Assembly: GCA_024500155.1 (NCBI GenBank)
Contig: CM044871.1
Span: 76,802,402-76,866,401 of the forward strand
DNA length: 64,000 nucleotides
DNA from: Chenopodium formosanum
Lineage: Eukaryota; Streptophyta; Magnoliopsida; Caryophyllales; Amaranthaceae
Direction: 5' to 3'
Part shown: piece by piece, positions 47,024 to 59,429 of the stretch
How the letters are laid out: each line of letters opens with the position of its first letter
Position numbering within the stretch: position 1 is the first letter of the stretch
The notes under the pieces: generated by a model
Databases searched by the model: none
The model's input: only the letters and a program-made list of their open reading frames with translations
Told to the model about the DNA's origin: nothing
Position numbers and translations under genes: made by a program

Positions 47024-48661
47024 GGGTCTGTTCAAATTTACTGAATTGAGCTGAATTGAAATGATTGAAGCTGAACTGAACTGTATTGACTAAATAGAGC
47101 TGAAATGAATGAATATTTTATGAGAGAAGAAAATTAGGAGCTGAATTGAACTGAATTGAACTAATTGGAGCTGAACTGAACTGAACTGAAATTAAGCTAA
47201 AGTGACACTAGTAGAAAAATCGAATTAGGCACCGGTTCAAACCCCCCATAACCCACCGGTGCCTAATTGGGGGGTGGAAATATTCCACTAAAAAGCCACT
47301 AGTTCAAAACCGGTGGCAAAAACAAGAATTGCCACCAATTAACCGGTGGCAAAAATGCTAGCCATAATTTTATTTTTTTTAATATTTAACATAAATGCCA
47401 CCGGTTAACCAGTGGCAATAACATGTATATAATTTTTTTTTTATTTTTTTTTTTTGTATTTTTCACTTTAAATATAATCGAAAGCAATTAACTAAAAAAA
47501 TTTTTCAACATCAAATATAAATCGAACTATTTCATTCATTATAATCGATTACTTACAACATTTAATAAAAAAAAAAATGACAATACAAATCAATATAATC
47601 AAACAATTACAACGGTATAATAAAAAAAATTACAATATAAATAAAAAAAATTACAACATTAAAATGAAAAAACCCTATACATCTTATTCTTCGATTTATA
47701 TTCTTGCTTCTTGAAATATACCTGCATCAATTAAAACAAAAAAAATTAATAAAACGTACGAACCCAGAAATCCCCCCCAAAAAAACCCCAAAAAACCAGA
47801 AAACTGAATATTAAAAAAAAAAAAAAAACCAACCCCAAAAACGCATGGATGGACCCCAAAAAAAAACGATTATTTTAATTGAAAATTACCCAAGAAAAAT
47901 ATCAATGCTAGCCATAACTAGAACTCGATTAATTAACCAAGAAAAATCGAAAATTAATCCAGAACTCGATTAACTAACCCAAAAAAATAATTATTTTAAT
48001 CGAAAATTAACCAAGAAAAATCAAAATAAAATCCGAACCCAGAAAAATAGAATTAAATTCCAAAAATCGATTTTAATCGATTAATTAAACCCTAAAAAAT
48101 CCAATTAAACTCAAAACTCGATTAATTAAACCCAAAATTCTCAAAAAAAAAAAAGATGAACCCAAAAAACACATGCATGTACCCAGAAAAATCGATTAAT
48201 TAAACCAAAAATCAAACCTAGAAAAATTAAAGCCACCTCGATTAAATTCGGTGTTGTATGTTGATGTCTTCGGTAGTGTTCTTGGTGGTCTTGGGTGTTG
48301 GTCTTTGGTGGTGGCTTTTGGTGGTTTTCGTGGTGGTGGAAACGAAAGAGAAGGGGACGCGAATCGGGGAAGAACGAAAGAGAAAGAGAAAGAGAAAGAG
48401 AGAAAAGGAGAGAGAAAGAAAAGTGGAGCGGCTGAGGAGAGAGTGGTGAGTTAGGGTTTATATGGGGCGGTTTTTTTAAAAAAAAATAATAAAGCCACCG
48501 GTTTTGAACCGGTGGGTTTAATATTTTATCCACCGGTTCAAAGTGAACCGGTGGCAATTCTCTTCCCTCGTTTTTTCCCACTTTTTTCCCCACCGGTTCT
48601 TAAGAACCAGTGGCCTTAGGGCGGTGTCAATTTCGTTTTTTCACCTAGTGTGAACACACCC
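47024..48661. mobile_element. CTGAA-type MITE split by a CACTA insertion
   Basis: Ends GGGTCTGTTCAAATTTAC and complement of TGAACACACCC are flanked by TTA at 47021-47023 and 48662-48664. Without the CACTA insertion the MITE is about 190 bp, consisting of CTGAATTGAA/CTGAACTGAA repeats. It belongs with the elements at 10136, 21944 and 50295. Confidence 0.8.
47206..48650. mobile_element. Non-autonomous CACTA element (ACCGGT family)
   Basis: The 1445-bp element has ends CACTAGTAGAAAAATCG and complement of TTTTTCACCTAGTG. It is flanked by TGA at 47203-47205 and 48651-48653. Subterminal CACCGGTT or AACCGGTGG motifs occur at both ends (47220-47410 and 48490-48630). The first 15 bases equal those of the gene-bearing element at 33996, so both belong to one family. 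The interior is A-rich and non-coding. Confidence 0.9.
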
Positions 48662-48893
48662 TTAATTTCACTCTTGTCAAAAAAGAAGAAAAAAAATCTA
48701 TCTTATAAAATAAGAGCACCTTAAAGAAACATCACACATTGCATAGTGATTAATTTTATAAGGGATTTTACATAACAAAGTTCTCAAATCCCTTATGAAA
48801 CCTTAGCCAAATAAGGTTGGCATACAGAGTGTATGATATTTTGTAACCTAATCTTTTACTTCACAGGGAGTATTATGGAAGCACAACTCTTAA

Positions 48894-49504
48894 GACCATC
48901 ATCACTCATGGTATAAAAGTTTATACCACCCCTCTCTGTCTACCACTTTTTCACTCCTCCACATCATCTATACCACAATACAATATAATTTCCCCAAAAA
49001 TCACCCCACCCGTGGTATAAAAAAAGTTTACCAACACACTTTCTCTCTCCTATATGTATGAATTATACACTCAATTAAATTATAATTATATTTTGTTTGA
49101 TGTTGAAAATAACTAATTATTATTTATAAAGTTAATTAAATAAAAATAAGCAATTTAGGTAGAAAAAAGTGAATTTCAAAAATATATAAAACTATATCAA
49201 TATGGGTGTTTATGTGTATGTCTTGAAAAATTATGAACAATGGTAATTTTTTTAATAATTTTTTACTTTATAATTTTTTCTTAAAATGCAATTGAAAATA
49301 AATAAATAAAAGATGTATGACAACCAGGCCACATGACGTGACTTGATTGGTTCATGTTTCACGTGGAACGAAGCAAAAGTTTACCATGGGATGATATATA
49401 CCATTTGATGGTATAGTTTTATGCCACCAATGTAGTAAAAATTTGCAACTTTTGGATGAATGTTTACACCGTGTTATAAAATTATACCACGAGTGTTAAT
49501 GCTC
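48894..49504. mobile_element. Harbinger-type MITE, 611 bp
   Basis: Ends GACCATCATCACTCATGGTA and complement of CCACGAGTGTTAATGCTC are flanked by TAA at 48891-48893 and 49505-49507. GGTATA...TATACCA motifs recur inside. No coding capacity. Confidence 0.75.
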
Positions 49505-49865
49505 TAAGAAAACATCTTTCATCTACTTTTAATTGTAACATTTTGACTTTTACGTTTGTCAATGCATAATTTTTAACTCTCCATATCTCTAATTGTAGAT
49601 AGGTAAAATTATAAAATTAGATTCCATGAAAGTATAAATTTAGACGTATCTAACAAGATCTCATATGACTATATTTTGCTCAACATATAAATAAAAAACG
49701 AAAGTCAATTGTGAGAATGTGAATAGTGTTAATTTCTAATTGTTGCAACTAAAAGTGAACGGAAGAATTATATTCATAACAATAGCTATCAAATCATTTT
49801 TAAAAGTTAGTACAAAACCAAACACGAGCACGATATTTAGCTCTAATTGACCGCTTTTATATTTA

Positions 49866-49890
49866 CTAGATGAAGTCCGTGCGATGCACG
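49866..49890 (-). mobile_element. Helitron-like 3' terminus, minus strand
   Basis: Read on the minus strand, CGTGCATCGCACG (a 5-bp stem with 3-base loop) is followed eight bases later by CTAG and then T. This is the 3' end form of Helitrons. The element would extend to the right, but its 5' end was not located. Confidence 0.45.
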
Positions 49891-50052
49891 ATTTGCTTGT
49901 ATTTTCTTAAATAAATATTTTTAGTATTTATGTGATAAATTTTGTTATTTTATTCGTTTTACGTAGTATATCTTTTAATATTTAACGGAGTAATATAAAA
50001 TGTGAAGACAAATTTTCATATGTGGTTGGACACATCGTGTCGGTATTAATTT

Positions 50053-50172
50053 GTGTTTGGATGGTACGTATTATCTAAATACCATCAAGGAATTATATTG
50101 ATACCAACAAAGTTTTTTTGCATTCGTTGGTACTAATGAATTTTTGGTATTTAAATGATACCATCTAAACAC
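50053..50172. mobile_element. Short foldback MITE, 120 bp
   Basis: Ends GTGTTTGGATGGTA and complement of ...TACCATCTAAACAC are flanked by AATTT on both sides (50048-50052, 50173-50177). GGTACGTATTATCTAAATACC and the right-arm copy pair along most of the length. Confidence 0.6.
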
Positions 50173-50294
50173 AATTTAATACCAACGTCATGTTATTTGA
50201 GTTCTAGTGGACTTTAAACATTAGTGGCGTATTACTTTCCCAGCATGACATGGGACAAGGTACGCATGGATTGTAAATAAGTGGTGTATACTAT

Positions 50295-50406
50295 GAGCCT
50301 ATTCTCTTCATTTTAATTTCAGTTTAGTTCAGCTCCAATCAATTCAGTTCAGTTTCTAATTTCTTTCTCTCATAAAATATTCATTTCAGTAAATCAGAAC
50401 AAACCC
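50295..50406. mobile_element. Short CTGAA-type MITE, 112 bp
   Basis: Ends GAGCCTATTC and complement of GAACAAACCC are flanked by TAT on both sides. The interior contains TTCAGTTTAGTTCAGCTCC, the reverse of the CTGAA repeat. Confidence 0.55.
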
Positions 50407-51250
50407 TATGATTCTATGAACTACACGAGCTCAACAAGACACACTAGCATGACATTTGGGCTTTAGAGAGCACGCTTATGCGGTTATGCCCATTGAGTTG
50501 TTATGAAACTGCAACTTTCAAGTTTCAATAATTTCTCAGTTCAGTACATATTGTAACTTCCTCGAAAGTTAAACACACGTCCAAGTTGGCCATAAAATAT
50601 CTAAGCAAGTAGGAGGTAACTAACATTTAAAATTTTAACCAAACCTTTAAACCAAAAAACTCCGCGCCAACTTACCACTAATTTTAGTCAACTTTGGTGA
50701 CCTTGACTTTATTCCAATAATACCCATCCTTTATTTTAATTTAATTTCTTCCCAAAAATAAAATTATATCAAATCTCACAAAATAAATTCTGATACACAA
50801 ATAATTTACTTCCAATTGCAGATAAGATACAATACAATTATAAAATTTCTAATTTTTAAATAATCAAAATAATATCCAAGGATAAAATCGTAATTTCCCT
50901 TACAAAAATTCAAAGTTAACCCGCAATTTCCTACAGAGTTTCTTACGTGTCATCGAGTAGGACAAACTCAATCTCAACCGTCTCTATCCAAATCAATCAC
51001 AACCGTTGATTTGAAAAAAACCCTAATTTCAATTTTCCGCTCTTTCTCTCCCCTCCTCTTTCTCTCTCCTACATATATAACTCACATTACTCTCTTCCAC
51101 TCTCCCCCTTTTTTTCTTCACACCCAAAAAAATAAAAAAAGAAAATAAATAAAAAATTAAAGTAAAAGATAAAGCGAGAAGAGCTTCTGGATTCTTCTTC
51201 TTCAATTAAAATATAAAAATTAATTTAATTTAATTTAATTTTTGGTGAAA
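50407..51250 (+). promoter_or_regulatory. Upstream region of the BAH/Agenet gene
   Basis: A pyrimidine-rich stretch (51040-51120, CTCTTTCTCTCTCC) with CATATATAAC near 51071 precedes the start codon at 51251. The latter could be a TATA box for a leader of about 150 bases. No other gene is seen here. Confidence 0.4.
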
Positions 51251-54200
51251 ATGGAGAAATTGCCGGCGACGGCGAAGACGGCGACGAAGGAGGTGGTGTA
51301 TGTGGGGTGGGAAGAGGTGTATGTTTGTAGGGAGAAAGGGAGGAGAGAGATTCATTATGTGTTGAAGAGAAAAGATGGAGGTTCTGATCTTGCTGTTATT
51401 GCTAAAGAGAAGAGTTTGAGGCATATGACTTATCGATTTTTGCTGGATTATTCATCTTTTGTTAAGCCTAAATCGAAGAAAGAAGTTGTTGATTGGCTGA
51501 ATTCCTTTATTCCAGGTATTTTTTTATTTTTATTTTGTTGTTGTTTTAGGTTTTTATTGATTTTTTTTTCTGGGATTGGGTTTGGGGTTAATTCATGGTG
51601 TTGTTTTTGGTGTTTTTGATTGATTTTTTTTCTGGGTTAGGGAGGTGGTTTAATTTGTTCGAGGTTAATTTTAGATCTGATTTAGTGGTTTTTAGTCTAA
51701 TTTTTGGGGGATTTGATTTTTTTTTTTCCCAATTTTGTAGAGGATAATGGGAATTTAGGGTTGGTTTATTTTACGGAGCTTTATTTTATTCAACTTTGTT
51801 TTTTGCGTTTGTTAATTTGTTTGTTGATTGTTTTTGAAAGTTGCAAAATTTTGCATTTTCAGCTAATTTTTCTTCCTCCTTTGCCTTTTTCATTAAAATT
51901 TGAAAATCATGTTTTTTTATAAAAAATAAATTCAGCCTTTATGAGGATTAGGATGTTTATTGGAAAGATTTTATTCTTGATTTTATTGTTATTATCAATG
52001 TAATTTTTGTTTTTTCTGGGATTTGGGAGGTGGTTTAGGATGAATTTGAGTCAATTGTTCTAGGTCATGTTCAGATCTGATATTCTGTTTTTTTTTACTC
52101 TATATTTTGAGAGATTTGGAGGTTTTCTCTAATTTTGTGAAAGAATTGAAATTTTGAGATTTTTCGGTTTAAGTTGCAAAATTTGAAATTTGTGCGGTTT
52201 TACTGCGTTCTTCATCAAATTTTGAGAATCATGGATTTCTTTTTTTTTTTTTCCTACAAATTGAGCCATGATGAGGATTGAGATGTTTGAGGCAAATTTA
52301 ATTCTATTTTGTATAAGAAGCGTTCTAGATCTGAAATTCTATTTTTTCGTTCATTTTTTTCCTACATAATTTATAGAATTATTATAAGTTTGAAATATGT
52401 GGCGTGAATAGTGTTCTTAATGGAAAAGATTGAATCTTTTGCCTTGATTTTGGACTAGAGAGGTGAGCTGAATAAAGGGATTTCCCGTTTCCGTGTTGAA
52501 TTTTTTATGCCGAGGTATTGAATCCTTTAATTTTTTGGCCCCTATCTTATCTCTAAGATTTCCCTTATTATTTTCAACAAAATAATATGAAGTATTGCCT
52601 CAAAAAAAAAAAAAAAAAAAAGAAAAAAAAAATAATTATTACATTTTCCTCAGAGAATAAACATCTTATTTAAGAATTAGGAGTAATTTTTTTTTTAAGG
52701 AATAGATAGATTTTGGGGATGAGGTATCAGATCTTATAGTTATAACGTTTGTCAGGAGCATTTATTAGAATTGAATTGAATTATATGCGATAATTATTTC
52801 AATTGATCTGTTATTATTTTTGTGATATACTATACAAAGTATTATTTTCATTGTTTAAGTGGTTGTATGTTTGTTGGTGGGTATATGTGATTAGGGTGTT
52901 TTTGTTTTTTTTTAGATTGTAATCTTGTTGGGTTTTTTTTTTTATCTTAATTTTTTATTTTTATGAATTTGTTGATTGCTTATTGAGTTCAGTTTTTATG
53001 ATTCCTGGTGGTTTATTCTTTTGAATGGTTGCACTCTCAAGTTATTTGCATTGGAAACTTATTTATTCTATTCTTTTGAATTGGGATACTTTATCTCGGC
53101 TTGATTGACGTGGATTCCTGTTGGTTCTGTTCTTTTAATTGGCTTGTCACATATTGAGTTAATTGATAAAAAATCCTGTTGTTTTTATTCCTTTGAGTTG
53201 TATGATTGCTTATTGAGTTGATTGAATTGGAAATCCTGTTAATATTTGCTTTGAAGTTTAGAGCTAGTTTTTAGGAGGTTCAGGTTCTTTTTGCTTGTGA
53301 TCTGGTATTGCAGTTAAGTTATTACAGGTTTAAGGATGGTTTTATGTGCTATTTTAAATTTGTTCAGTAATTCTCTCCCCAGATGTTTCCATTTCCTTTT
53401 GTGTTGCCGTTTTAATTTGTTCTTTAAAAATTGCTTCCTTATTATGTAAGCCCTTGCCTTGCGCTTAATAATAGCTTATTATGATCTGGGCTGCAGGATT
53501 AAGAGCTGGTTGAGAGCATTGGCATCCTCATGCCCTCATCATTTATAGGTTATGATCTAAATGTTCTTTTTCTGCTGCCTCTCCTCCTACATCAAAACTA
53601 CATTTGTGTATTTTGCTGCTAACTATAGCCTCTTGTTTTTGGTATGTAGTTCTCAGATGAATGCTGTGTTTCAGTAATCACTTGTTAGGATAGTGTAGCT
53701 TTATTTGGCGTGGTGTGATGTTTTCTCTTCTCTTTTAACTATTGTGAATGATGTCTTATTGAAATCAATGCTAATTGTAATTTATCTGATGATTGATTAC
53801 AGAATCACAAACTCCTGTCACTCCCCAGTTACGTGGTGGATCTTCTGAAGGAAGTGAACCTGATGTATTAGATATAGAAACAATTAAGGTACCTATCTTG
53901 AGACTTTTTATTTACTTGTGATGTCGAAAGTGATTTAATGTTTGGATGTTTTTTACTAGGGTTTATGATTTCTTATATATATATATATTTTTTTTTAATT
54001 GTCAAGGCCATCCAACTAAAGAAGCTAGGTCATCATACCAAAGAGTTTCAATGGTTAGGCTCCCAATGGACATGCAAAAAGAAGAGAAAGCACTATAAAG
54101 CTTTCCATCGTAATGGAGTTAAAGTCATGGTGAGGTTTAGTTATGTTATCTGCTTGGATATTTCACATTCTTGTTTGTATTCATCTGAAATATTGTGCGA

Positions 54201-56394
54201 TTCTGCAAGTTTAACATTATTCTATAATCTTTATTAATAGGTTAATCAGTTTGTTCGTGTATTGGCTGAGGAGAACAAAAGACTTGTAGCCTACTTGGAT
54301 GATATGTATGAAGATGTGAAAGGAAACAGGATGGTTGTGGTACGGTGGTTTCATAAAATTGACGAGGTTGGTATTGATTTGCCTCCAAATTTTAATGACA
54401 GAGAGATTTTGTTTACTCTTTGCCTTCAAGATCTCAGTGTTGAATGCATTGACGGATTTGCCATGGTTCTAAGTCCCCGACACTATTCCAAGTTTGTGTC
54501 TGAAGCCCAGCATGCTATGCTTCGACCATATATGTGCTGTCAGCAATATGACAGTGATGATCTCAAGCCTTTGGACATAACTCAAGTGAAAGGTTATTGG
54601 GAGCAGGATGCTGTCAGATACATAGCTTCTCTTCCTTCAGCAAGGGTTATTGAGAATACTTGTCTGCCTGAGGATTCCTGGAAAAAGGAAGATATCAGTG
54701 CTTTCAATGGTAGTAAACCAAGGAAGAGACTGCGTTTATCAAGAGAGTTCAAAGAGGACATGCAATGTGCTACTGTAAGAGGTTCTTTGGACACTGTTCC
54801 CGCAACAGGTCATACCAGTGCCGGTGTAGCGCAGGATTCTGGCTTCACTGTATTTAGAAAAGAGAATGTTGAAGTTGTAGCCCAACACACAGCTGTGGGT
54901 TCAGTGGTTGAGAATTTGTCGCAGGATAGTGGGATGTTTGGTTGTTGGTTTAGAGCAACCATCATTAAGAAGCACAAGAACAAAGTAAAGCTACGTTATC
55001 ATGACATCAAGGATGCAGAGGATGAAGCTAAATGCCTTGAGGTAATTTTCAGCATCTTAGACCAATATTTGTCTGGGAAAACTGATAAATAAATTGGGAA
55101 TAGACTGCAACTCTTTTATATTGAGATATTTGCTTGCATTTTTTATTTTTGAATAAATCTCATTTTTGTGGAGTACTTTTATCTATGAAATTTTAGAATT
55201 TTTTGTTTATCAGTCTGTCCTTTTCACAAAATTTCTTAGGTGAATTTATTTGTGCTTAATTTTGGTTGTGAAACCACATTTGGTAGCCTTTATCATATTG
55301 ATATTGTACTTGTATTAAAATAAATAATGTAGAAGTTTGGTGGGAGGGAAAAGGTAAAATTATTCCTGTCAGCTTGTGTAATTGTAATTGTTCCCCTCTT
55401 ATATGACAACCTATTTGTGTCTTAGTTTTTGTTTTCTTTGTCACATACAAGTATATATTATATGTTTTCAATTAATTAAGGATTTGATTATATTTTCAGG
55501 AATGGGTATTAGCATCTAGAATTGCTGTTAGTGATGCAATGGGCCTTCGACTTGAAGGTAGGACAACTATCAGGCCTTCTCCGATAAGTGATGGCAAAGT
55601 CATGTGGGCCATCAACGTTGGCACCATTGTTGATGCTTGGTGGCATGATGGCTGGTGGGAGGGTATTGTTATCAGGAAAGAAGCTAATGAGAAACTCTTA
55701 GTTTATTTTCCAGGTAAGAAGCATTCTTGTGATATCTTGGTATTCGGTTTCTCTGTATATTTATTTAAATTATTATAACTTTATCTAAATTATAAACTAA
55801 CGAAGGATAACTCTCATATTAGGTGAAAAGCGAGAAGCTGTCTTCTCTCGAAGTGATTTGAGACATTCCCAAGAGTGGGTAAAGGGTGCTTGGAAAGAAT
55901 TTAGCGCAAGGGCAGATATTGCAATGTCCATAGTGTCTGACCTGAAAGTGGGAAAAGGTCTGAAGCATGGCCCCGAAAAGCATTTGCAAGCTTGTGTTTC
56001 CAAACATCCTGAGTGTGATATCGGTAAAGATGAGCGTGGGTCTCAAGATTTTTCTAATACTTTCCGTATAAGTACAATGTACAAGAAGGAAAACAGTACA
56101 GCTGTGACTGATCTTTTGAAAGATGATTACCTTTCACACTTGAAGTGGGAGTCATCATGTAAGAGAAAGCGCAGTGGACTTGTTCAGAAGCTGCATCCTC
56201 GTAGGAGCTATGGGTTTACCCCTGAAAGAAGACGTGACAATCGTGAGGTGTTCCGTGTACCTTCCACCTTAAAAGCTGAAAAAGAGCATCGCAAGTCTGT
56301 TAAAGTTGACCGTGACAACTGCAAGTACATAACTGATGCTATTTTCAGCCCATCTGTAGTGCCGTCTTTAACCAGTCTTGTTATGTCCAGATAG
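51251..56394 (+). CDS. BAH plus Agenet/Tudor domain chromatin-reader protein
   Basis: Six exons (51251-51515, 53803-53888, 54007-54129, 54241-55041, 55500-55713, 55823-56394) join in frame, all GT-AG, to 686 residues. The N-terminus (EVVYVGWEEVYVCREKGRRE) precedes a BAH domain at about 145-265 (HRNGVKVM/VNQFVRVLAEEN ... YLDDMYEDVKGNRMVVVRWF). A basic patch with KPRKRLRLSREF follows, then tandem Agenet/Tudor-like segments at about 385-530 (GCWFRATIIKKHKNKVKLRY; IVDAWWHDGWWEGIVI). The C-terminus is SVVPSLTSLVMSR. BAH and Agenet modules bind modified histone tails or nucleosomes, so a nuclear role is likely. From memory this is the architecture of Arabidopsis At1g68580. The first intron is 2.3 kb. 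No lesion is seen. Confidence 0.9.
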
Positions 56395-57749
56395 TTTATT
56401 TTCTATGCTTGTGAATCTATCTTTAACAAGGCATTTAGGTCATGGCAGTATTTTCTTTTGTGTTCATCCATGTGAAGATAACCATCTCCGTTCTCCTTGC
56501 CACAAAAGTGGTGGGGAAATAGGATTGTCATCCTAGACAAGGGCGTGGTGATAGAGCAAAGATGTGTATCAACTCATATTTAACATGGACCCACAGGTGC
56601 GAATTGATTTTGAAACTGTTGGGAAGTAGTTTTGAGTAAGATTTAGAATAACAAGTAGGAGTATTTATCTAGGTTAGGATGCTAGGTTTTCTTATCTCTT
56701 TTTTGCTTGATTATGCAGTCTTTAACCTCTGAAGGCGTAACTTTTTACTTTGCCTAGGATTCTGTTAGTTTTGTATATTACCGTTGAGTAATAAAGATCT
56801 CACAGCTTGTATCGTTTGTATTGTCCTCACTGAAATGAAGATATATGGCATTTTAGTGATCTGACTGATGGTGTATTTGTGTGTTAATCATGGACATGAA
56901 TTCGTTATATTATTAAAAATGCGTTGTTTGTTATAGCTATTGAGTAATTGACTAATCATGCTCATGCTATTGAATATTTTGGAGTAATTACAGTTCTAAT
57001 TGTCCCTATCCTCGTGCTCCTAGGTGTTTTATGCCTGTGCAGCAAAGGGAGGATGCAGATCTGACACTATTTCTGTGGGCCAGTTATTGAGCAATATTGG
57101 TAAGATTTGTCTAACTTGACATCTCTTATTTTGGAAGATTACGTTGGGCGTAAGCATAAATGGCTTTCATATCATCCTACTATATTGAGACCGATTAGTG
57201 GGATTCGCTTGCTTGCTTCCAAGAGAGACCCCTCAATTGAACAAACAGCTCTTCGAAGAGCAGGTGGTTAAACAGTTGCCTTCTTGATAGATTTGTACCA
57301 TGCTGTAGGACTTGCCTCAAACGGGATGGTTATCTCCTTTGAGAACGATCTCATTTTTCTGAATTTGAGCAAGCTGGTCATTGAGGATTTGAGCACCATT
57401 AAGAAACTTGAGCTGCAATGGCTAGCAATCCAACGAGATAAGTCTCTGGATACTGCAGATTTCACACCTTCACTTGAAATCTCAGTCTTTCCTGTCTCAT
57501 CTAAGTGGGTTTCGAGCAGGGATTCTACAATTTTAATGATTTTAACAGTAGTGGTCCATGGACTGGTAGCTCTCGGGCGAAGAATACTGGGGTCTGATAG
57601 AACCAAAGATGGCAGTTTAATCAGGTGGTGATTTATATGGCTGAGGTACAGAACAGTGCTGAAAAGAAAGTGCTCATGCAAGATAATTGCTTTGATTACC
57701 TCAATTAAAGCATAGGCTAAGATGCTCCAGCTTTTGCTTTACTCTTTAA
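56395..57749 (+). other. 3' flank of BAH/Agenet gene with unassigned coding-like scraps
   Basis: This contains the 3' untranslated region and two scraps that look protein-like. One is VFYACAAKGGCRSDTISVGQ at about 57023-57098, between an AG and a GTAAG. The other is open on both strands at about 57268-57681. I cannot assign either to a family. They could be remnants of a gene fragment or alternative 3' exons. Confidence 0.35.
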
Positions 57750-58579
57750 TCAATTACATAATACTAAAAGCGAATTTGACATTACACTTGTCATGTTTAG
57801 ATTAAAAAATTTCCCACCACTTTTTCTTTCCTTTTTTTTTTCTTTTTGTACAAAATCTTCATTAATATTAATTTATATATCCTATAATATTTAACTTTCA
57901 ATTTGGCAACTATATACGAAATATATTCTATTTGCATATCTTTTAAAATATATATATTAGGTACTTTTCTATGATAAACAAACATATAAGGTAATGTATT
58001 AGAATAATGTACTACTCCATACTTTGTATCATTCTTTGTCATTGTATTTTTTCTTCAAAAGTTTTTTTGCTTCAACAAGGATTGACACTATAGCATTTAC
58101 TATGTATTTATTGATTACTTAATAATAATAACACTAAAATTCAATAACTAGAAATATAAATATAAAACAAAAAAACCTTGATTATTAATTGTCAATAAAA
58201 ATAAGTCAATTAAATTTGTATAAACATTGTGCCAGTTATAATATGTTATAAAATATTGTACCGGTCAAAACATGCCAACAAAATAGGGACATATAAGCTA
58301 TATAATTACATTGCATGAGTTATAATTAACATAAATTTCATTCTCATATAAAACCCTATAATCATTGAATTTGTGTTTTTTTTAATGTTTAATAATCAAT
58401 AACTTTTGCTAACAATATAATATAAAATTTAAGTTTTTCTTTTTTTTTTTTGAAAAGAAATTCAAGTATTTGTTTCAATTAACATGCTGATTTGTTTTAT
58501 AAAAAATTATTGTTAAATCAACATTGTAATTTATAATTCGGTTAGGTAAAAACCGTGCATTGCACGGAACTTAAACTAG
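57750..58579 (+). mobile_element. Candidate non-autonomous Helitron, 830 bp
   Basis: The 3' end has the perfect hairpin CCGTGC-ATT-GCACGG (58553-58567), then AACTTAAA and CTAG before T. The proposed 5' end is TC at 57750 followed by AATTACATAATACTAAAAG, similar to plant Helitron starts (TCTATACTA..AAAAG). Insertion would be between A and T. No protein-coding content. The 5' boundary is less sure than the 3'. Confidence 0.5.
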
Positions 58580-59429
58580 TTCTTTATAATAGTGGAAGGG
58601 TGCATTTTCTATTTTGACTTTTGGGTCCCAACCCCATCCTTCATGATCAAAGATTGTATCCTTTTTTATATTAAAATAATTACGAGTATAATATAATATA
58701 AAAAAAAAATCTTCATTCTTCTATTCATCATTCCATTTTAGTGGCGGTATTATAATCTTAGTAACTATTTTCCGTTCCTAAAAGATTGTCTTAACTTAAA
58801 ATTCTTCATTCTTCATTTCGAGCATGACAATTGATTTCGGAACCAATGTTTTAACTTAAAATTATTCCCAGTACTATCTTAAATCTGTAAAATCGTCTAG
58901 AATCAATTTAATACCCCAAATTTGCAGCTGTAGGGCATTTATTTCTGTTGTGTAAAACAAATAATGACGAAGACTAAAATCAAGACGTTGGCCTTATGAA
59001 ATTTACCAAACAACCAATTATACATAGTTTTGTGGGGTCATTTTACCACTCTTTTTCAAAGCATCTATGTATCAACTATGCACTTAAGCATATTGTAAAA
59101 TAATGTATACTCCGTATTATATATAAAGTACACTTTCCTACGCTCCTATTACTTTCGTCTGTCTAATCATATTAGATACTGACTTTTCTGCTTCATCAAA
59201 TTATGTATTATTTCTGAATTTTAGGTAGGAAAAAAAAAGATGGTACTCCTCTTTCAATGTAGGATAATCTGCTATTAGTTCCTTTTCAGTTTTTTTATCA
59301 GCTTGTGGGATTGAGATTTGTTAACGTAAGTATGAATTTTCGGTCTTAATTACGCGTATTATAAAAACTGTGGAGGGCCAGCAGGCATAGTGTTTGTTAG
59401 GTAACTTTCTTTATATTGTAATAGAAAGA
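58580..59429. other. Upstream region of first HMA gene, no gene seen
   Basis: This AT-rich spacer probably includes the promoter and leader of the gene at 59430. No other feature could be supported. Confidence 0.4.

Noticed and set aside
48141..48593. 150-codon minus-strand frame
   Set aside because: It lies wholly inside the non-autonomous CACTA element and is low-complexity (Ser/Leu/Pro).
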